A stretch of 64,000 bases of DNA, from the NCBI GenBank assembly GCA_013400975.1, contig WBMZ01003334.1:107923-171922 (forward strand), written 5' to 3'. The notes under the pieces are model-generated. The model did not search any database, was not told the DNA's origin, and was given only the letters and a program-made list of their open reading frames with translations. A program made the translations under genes and the position numbers. The stretch's first letter is position 1; every line of letters starts with the position of its first letter. This DNA comes from Atrichornis clamosus. Taxonomy: Eukaryota > Chordata > Aves > Passeriformes > Menuridae. Positions 59,107 through 64,000 of the stretch are shown one piece after another.

Positions 59107-60651
59107 GAAGACGTGGCCATAAGAGAAAAGACTTGGTTACAGTTTCCTCCTTTTTTACAGAGTGGGTTTTTTTCTTTTGCTTTTTGATGGGGTAGAAGAG
59201 GGTAACATTGACTGTGTTTGTCCATTACACTCCCAGGAAATTATACCACACAAGATTTCATTTGATTGGGCAGAAGATGTAGCTGTGAACTTGTTCACAT
59301 GAATTTCATGCCCGAGGGAAACTCATGCAAAACCTGTATCATGAAAAAGTTTGAAGTATCCACCAAACAATGTGAGAAAACAAGGGGCACAGGTTCTGAG
59401 GTGTTTTGCTGTGGCAGCACTTGGCCTTTTGGAGCCTGGGTATGTGGACGATGTAATTCAGCATCTCAGCAGCCCCAGGTGCAGCTGAACAAATCCAGCC
59501 TGGGCTGACACCAGCAGAGCTTGAACGCCTGCAGGGAGTTGAAACAGAGCTTCAACTAAATGAGCTAAAAGGTAAAATCCTTGCATTTACCATCAAGTTC
59601 TTCAGCTGCTGAGAGCGGGGAAGGCCACAGGCAGGATCAGTGCCATGATGTACAAGCGACGAGCAAACACTGTTACAGCAGCTCAGGGCAAGGGAGAGGC
59701 ACAAGGCCCGGCGGGGCTGGGACCGGCAGGGAGGGTCTGTGCAGCGCTCACTGCGCTGGCTGATGAGAGCCAACACCAACCTCAAGCAGGGACTGTCGCT
59801 ACCTAGGAGTGTGCTGGCAGGCTTTTTGACTCTCCCCAAACAACTTGCACCTTCCCATTTGCATGTCCCATTCCCTGTTCAGCCCACAGGTGCCATTTCT
59901 GGCTTCCAGATGATGAATGAAAGGATCCTTGCACTCCGGCTGTTTCTTCTGGGGAGGAGAAATGCAGCAAACCACCCCTCGATTTTTTCCCCCTTGTCAG
60001 CTGGGTCTTTGCCCATGAATTCCCCAGGACATGATGTCCTGCTGGTGCTGCCTCATCCCCATCATCTCAAGAGCAGGCTCCTTAAGCTCCCCAGGATCAG
60101 CATAGCCTCACCGCACTCCCAGTCCCACTGTCCTGAAAAGTCCTACATGTCCAGCTGGATTGCTGGAAGTGAGCATGATGAGGCACTGCCCTGTTTCCTT
60201 ACCTTCCCTGAGTGGCCTGTCCCCTATATATGAGACAAAAGTAGCCAGAAATACAGTGTGATTTAATTGCTGTCCCTGAAGGGCTCGGGGTTCTGGTGCT
60301 TCTCTAGGAGACACAGGGAGGAATACAGAGTAAGTTAAAGTTTTGCCTTTTTTCTGCTTCTTAGAGAAAGGTCTTTTCGTGCCAGGTTTAAATGCTTTTC
60401 TTGTTTTGCAGCAAGTTTTAAAGAATTTATTCTGAAATACAGATGATCAAATGCTTCTTACTGCTGTTCAAAATTACTGGATCCCAGAGACAAGCCATGA
60501 TTCGGTGGGTCAGGTGCTAAGCGGGGCAGATGAGGGAAATCAAGGGCCTGTCTGTACTTCCCTGATCATGAAATTACATATGCAGATGGGAACAGACTCA
60601 GCTGCTAAGATGCCAGACAAATCCACCCCAGGAAACAGTAGAGCATGGATG

Positions 60652-61254
60652 TCATCCTGCCTTCAGTGCAGTGCCCTGGTAAGTGACAAGAATCGCTTGC
60701 TCTCGTGCTGCTGCATGCTTCCCTGCGGGTGTCATAGCACCCCAGGGCTTCACACCCTGCATGGCACATGGGAGAACCCCCTCAAATCTTCTACTGAAAT
60801 CACACTTCTCAGGCTCAGCAACAAACACAGCCAACTCACCCTCCAGGGGGTGGATCTTGCTGCTTGATTTTGGGGGACAGGCATTGACAGGTCCAACCAC
60901 GAGTTCTGAACACACCTCCAGGTCCTGAAGACTCTGTAGGAAATGCTGCACCCTCCGCGGTGTGACACAGTCGCTTTTACTGAGGTTTACACAGGGGTTC
61001 CACGTCCAGAGGTTGCCTTTTACTGAAGGATTTTGAGAATCTAATTGCCATGATCGAGGTGCCCAGCGGGCGTCGGGTGACCTGGCTGGGAATTGCATCT
61101 CTTTTTTGGAGTAGCACATGATGGGCATTAAATGAGACTGTCCAGGCTGGCACAGTGGCATGCCAACACTGGCTGACCTTTGGGGAAAGTACTTCAGTGA
61201 GCTGGAGGTGTAACCCAGTTCCGCATGCAAACAGTTAAGTGAGGTGTTTTCCAA
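60652..61254 (-). other. Unrecognised open reading frame, 200 codons
   Basis: The longest frame outside PRKDC and the CpG island. It starts MENTSLNCLHAELGYTSSSL and has no signal peptide, membrane segment, repeat or family motif that I recognise. There is no clear promoter or poly(A) signal around it. Chance is the likelier explanation in this roughly half-GC DNA; an untranslated RNA or lineage-specific exon is possible. Confidence 0.15.
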
Positions 61255-61859
61255 GACAAATCATAATTTTATGACTACAATGGGTGAGATCTATCCCCTT
61301 CCGGCAGAGTAAGATATCAGACTGCCTCTCATTTCTGAACTACCTTCCCATGCCTCATGCATGCACCCCGCTACACTTCATGCAGAGAAAAAGGGTCCAG
61401 GAGCACCACATTCCCTGTTGGATATCCAGGCCAGGCCAGGGCAGGTGGTGCAAAGCTGTGCAAAACGAATAGATCCCAGTGCTAGAGGGCAAAAAATAAT
61501 ATGTTAAAGGGGTTTAGGTGTATTATTTTTTTGACAATGTGGGAGGAAAAAGGTGCAGTGGTTCTTGTGTCACTGTCAAGTTCAGTGGTTAAATGTTGGT
61601 GTAGATGGAGGTTGTGTGATCAATCCTCTGATGAGAAAGAAAATCAAATTTATTTAAACATGATACACCTCGCAGCACTAGAGTTAAAAGCAAAGCCTCT
61701 CAAAGCGAAACCTTACCTGCCAAATGTGAAACCTCACCTGCCAGGCACTGCACACTTACCCTGATCCCACAAGCCTTCCCACGAGGAGTTTACACCCGAA
61801 GGGAGAGCATGTACCAGTCCTGTTCCCAACTACTTATGTTAAAATACACACCCCTGTGA

Positions 61860-62060
61860 CAAACAGCTGCGGTCCTGCAACAGCTGCGGTAGCGGCAGAT
61901 GGAGCCCTGCCCGGAGAGTGGCCGCAGGCCCGGCATGACCGGCACGTACCCGCGGTCCCCAGAAAGCCACCTCGGGGCGAGCGGCACCGTGCTCTGCAGG
62001 GCACAGCTTCGTGCCAGCAGCGTCAGCTGAGTGCTGGCCTGGAAAGTCAGTGCCTGGGAG
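61860..62060. promoter_or_regulatory. Isolated CpG-rich patch upstream of CEBPD
   Basis: About 200 nt rich in CpG, with a direct repeat aacagctgcggt at about 61862 and 61879. It is separated from the main CpG island by AT-richer sequence (62090-62280). It could be a distal regulatory element or the first exon of a non-coding transcript. Confidence 0.3.
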
Positions 62061-62948
62061 AGTCCTGTCATAAATATAGACGGGTCTTCTGGAAGAGAAA
62101 TAAGTAAAAAAAAATTTTTTAAAGGGCATTTTGTTGTGTGTTTTTCTTGTAATAATTCAGTCAGTGGAGCACCTGGGGGTGAAGCCTGGGTTTTAGAAAC
62201 TGTTATGTAACTAGAGAACTTATCTTTTAGCTGAAAGTATTTAAATTTCTCTGGTACTTGCCAGTTTAATAGCAGTTTGTGGGATGCGGGGGATGGGGGG
62301 CGACGACACCCATAATTACTTAATGTAAGGTTTTAAGAGGCTCCACTTCACGCAGACAGCCTGAGGCAGGTAAAGATGCCCCAGAGACCCCTTTGCCACG
62401 GGAGTGTCCTGCCAGAAGAAACCCAAGCAGACACCCTCTCCCCGGAGTGGGGGATTTACATCCTTCCCGGGTCAAGCTGCCCGTGCTCCAGTGAAAGGAG
62501 CTGAGCCTCGGGAGGGCGCTCGGGTGATACACAGAGACACGCGTGGGGCCGGCAGCATCTTCCCCGTATCGCTCCATCCGAGGCACCGCTGGGGAAGTGC
62601 GTGGAGGGATGCAGCGTGATGGTGGTGGAGGGGTAAAATGAACCTTTTTAGACAGCTTTACCGCTGGCCCGCGTGCAAAAGGAAAATTAACGCTCAGCCC
62701 GGGGAACGGGGGGCCGGTACCGGCGTCGGGGCAGCGCTTCCCGAGGACGGGACGGTGCGGGGATCGGGGCAGGCGCCCGGAAGGCACTCGTACCGTCCCG
62801 GCCCCGTGGTGGGGGCACCTCGGACCGCGGCCACCCTCCGCCGGGAGGTGGCAGCTCGCTGCGGCGGCAGCCCTGCCTCCGCGGCCGCGCACCCCACCCG
62901 CTCCCGCCCCCGGGTCCCCGGGGGTGCCGGGAATACTCGTTCCCCGTC

Positions 62949-62984
62949 ATTGGGGCAGGAGGCGGGGCCCGCGCAGTATAAGAA
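62949..62984 (+). promoter_or_regulatory. CEBPD: CEBPD core promoter: inverted CCAAT, GC box, TATA
   Basis: ATTGG (inverted CCAAT) at 62949-62953, a GC box ggaggcggggccc at 62958-62970 and TATAAGAA at 62977-62984. An initiator-like TTCACTC with A at 63004 lies 27 nt downstream of the TATA start, the expected spacing. An inverted repeat GGGAA-6-TTCCC sits just upstream at 62929-62944. Confidence 0.8.
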
Positions 62985-63003
62985 GGGACCGTGCGGGCGT
63001 TTC

Positions 63004-63292
63004 ACTCCCAGGTCCTGAGACGCCTTGTCCCATCCCCGCCTCCTACCGCAGTTCACGGCGTGACCCGAGCCCGGATCGGCCCCCTCGGGGAGGCGACAGC
63101 GGGGCTACAGCGGGAGCGCCGGTGTCACCGAGCAGCAGCGGTGCGAGCAGCAGCAGCGACAGCAGCAGCAGCAGCCCCGCTCCCACCTGCCCGTGACAGA
63201 GGCTGGAGCTGCGACCGTCGCGGAGCGGCGTTTGGTGCCCGCGACCCGGAGCCCCCGCGCCGCGGCCGTGCGGCGCCGCGTCCCGCTCGCCG
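63004..63292 (+). other. CEBPD: CEBPD 5'UTR (predicted)
   Basis: About 289 nt from the predicted start site to the ATG. It contains no upstream ATG. The middle is rich in AGC/CAG units (63132-63175). The start site is inferred from the TATA box and initiator, not from transcript data. Confidence 0.65.
63132..63175 (+). repeat. CEBPD: CAG-rich interrupted triplet repeat in CEBPD 5'UTR
   Basis: About a dozen CAG units broken by cggtg and cgac interruptions. It may be length-variable and may form hairpins in the leader. Confidence 0.85.
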
Positions 63293-64000
63293 ATGAGCGC
63301 CGCCGCTCTCTACAGCCTGGACTCCCCGGCATGTTATAAGAGCTGGTGCCTGGAGCCCGCCAACTTCTACGACGCCAAGGTGGGCAGCGGTGGCGGGCCG
63401 GGTCCCGCCTGCAAGCCGGGGGGCCGCGGCGGCTGCGGGATGAGCGGCGAGGAGACGGGGGGAGGCCTGGGGGGCAGCGGCACCAACCTGGCGGAGCTGA
63501 GCGCCGCCGCCCCGGCCATGTACGAGGACGAGAGCGCCATCGACTTCAGCTCCTACATTGACTCCATGTCTGCCGTGCCCAACCTGGAGCTCTGCAACGA
63601 CGAGCTCTTCGCCGACCTCTTCAACAGCAACCACAAGCCCGAGCGGGGCGGGGAATACGGCGAGTACTTGCCACCGGGCGGCGGCGCCGGCCGCGACCCC
63701 GCCAAGGACCTCGGCGCTGCCATGACCACCCTGCTGGGCTCCGAGCCCCGCACCGCCTCCTCCTCCTCCTCCTCCTCCTCTTCCTCCTCCTCCTTCTCCT
63801 CCCGCGGCGCTCTGAAGCAGGAGCCGGACTGGAGCGACAGCGACCTCTCCTCCTCGCTGCTGCCCTCGCAAATCGCCACCTGCGCCCAGACCATCATGAA
63901 CCTGAGCGGGCAGCCCACGCCGCCCACGTCCCCCGAGCCGCCGGGCAGCAGCTCCCCCTCCAGCTGCAGCACCCGCTCGCCGGGCCCCGCCGCCGCCGCC
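63293..64000 (+). CDS. CEBPD: CEBPD (C/EBP delta), N-terminal 236 codons, cut by window end
   Basis: An inducible bZIP transcription factor of acute-phase, inflammatory and adipogenic programmes, acting in the nucleus as a dimer. The ATG is the first in the predicted transcript, and the peptide begins MSAAALYSLDSPA, as in mammals (MSAALFSLDGPA). Transactivation boxes follow: MYEDESAIDFSSYIDSM (76-92) and LELCNDELFADLFNSNHK (98-115). LKQEPDW (174-180) matches the SUMO-acceptor motif of the family, Lys 175. GQPTPPTSPEPP (206-217) is a conserved phosphodegron-like motif. Residues 30-65 are a Gly-rich insert absent from mammals, and 156-167 are twelve serines. The bZIP domain would lie beyond position 64000; with it the protein should exceed the 269 residues of human. 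Single exon so far, as expected. Confidence 0.96.
   Translation, partial: MSAAALYSLDSPACYKSWCLEPANFYDAKVGSGGGPGPACKPGGRGGCGMSGEETGGGLGGSGTNLAELSAAAPAMYEDESAIDFSSYIDSMSAVPNLELCNDELFADLFNSNHKPERGGEYGEYLPPGGGAGRDPAKDLGAAMTTLLGSEPRTASSSSSSSSSSSSFSSRGALKQEPDWSDSDLSSSLLPSQIATCAQTIMNLSGQPTPPTSPEPPGSSSPSSCSTRSPGPAAAA
63758..63802 (+). repeat. CEBPD: TCC triplet repeat encoding polyserine
   Basis: Twelve consecutive Ser codons (eleven TCC and one TCT), then TTC and two more TCC. It lies between the transactivation boxes and the LKQEPDW motif. Human C/EBP delta has no such tract. Confidence 0.95.

Larger units (their letters stand above)
59107..62480. other. Intergenic region upstream of CEBPD
   Basis: No supported gene. 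GC content rises toward CEBPD. It holds an unrecognised minus-strand open frame (60652-61254), a plus-strand frame of 164 codons (59739-60233) with no known domain, and a CpG-rich patch at about 61860-62060. Enhancer content is likely, given the neighbour, but not demonstrable from sequence alone. Confidence 0.6.
62480..64000. promoter_or_regulatory. CEBPD: CpG island over CEBPD promoter and coding region
   Basis: Very GC-rich with frequent CpG, starting near 62480 and running off the window end. Such islands typically cover this intronless gene in vertebrates. It also keeps many frames open by chance on both strands. Confidence 0.9.

Noticed and set aside
59739..60233. 164-codon plus-strand frame between the genes
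   Set aside because: No recognisable domain or splice context and no poly(A) signal nearby; compatible with chance.
62320..62892. 190-codon minus-strand frame in the CpG island
   Set aside because: Low-complexity Arg/Pro/Gly composition expected from CpG-rich DNA, with no domain or initiation context.
63125..63871. 248-codon minus-strand frame opposite CEBPD
   Set aside because: A GC-driven shadow: its Gly/Ala-rich content is the complement of the CEBPD codons and leader, and no domain is visible.
1..64000. tRNA, rRNA, snoRNA or CRISPR-like arrays
   Set aside because: No cloverleaf with A and B boxes, no box C/D or H/ACA pairing that I could support, and no regularly spaced repeats; the only repeats are LINE fragments and simple sequence.

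Overview
The window is a vertebrate nuclear locus, almost certainly from a bird. Supporting signs are multi-exon genes with GT-AG introns, several CR1 LINE 3' ends of avian type ending in the ATTCTRTGATT-like tail, small introns, and proteins close to amniote orthologues. There is no bacterial, phage or plasmid content. I cannot name the species.

Positions 1-54781 (+ strand) hold the 3' two thirds of PRKDC, the gene for the DNA-dependent protein kinase catalytic subunit (DNA-PKcs). I could place 55 consecutive exons. Their phases agree at every junction, and together they give 8475 nt: 2824 residues plus a TGA stop. Human DNA-PKcs has 4128 residues, so the window starts near human residue 1305 and runs through the middle HEAT-repeat cradle, the PQR and ABCDE phosphorylation clusters, the FAT domain, the PI3K-like kinase domain and the FATC tail. 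The 5' part of the gene lies before the window. All introns use GT-AG ends except one, which is best explained as GC-AG (13549-13748). Introns carry several CR1 fragments, young and ancient, and a GTG/GTA/ATA microsatellite; otherwise I recognise nothing in them. A poly(A) signal at 54920 closes the gene.

Positions about 54960-62480 are intergenic: one CR1 copy, some GC-richer patches, a TTACGTAA bZIP-type palindrome and an unrecognised 200-codon open frame on the minus strand. None is a convincing gene.

Positions about 62480-64000 are a CpG island with the TATA-containing promoter, 5'UTR and first 236 codons of intronless CEBPD (C/EBP delta), on the same strand as PRKDC. The window ends before its bZIP domain. 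The tandem order PRKDC then CEBPD matches the known mammalian arrangement.

Functionally, DNA-PKcs is the Ku-recruited kinase of non-homologous end joining, and C/EBP delta is an inducible inflammatory and acute-phase transcription factor. They are neighbours by conserved synteny, not a pathway. I found no previously undescribed system. The most interesting points are the GC-AG intron that avoids an in-frame stop, an 87-nt intron that can be read through in frame, a His-to-Tyr change after the kinase DFG motif, a CR1 copy abutting a splice acceptor, and a long polyserine tract in CEBPD.
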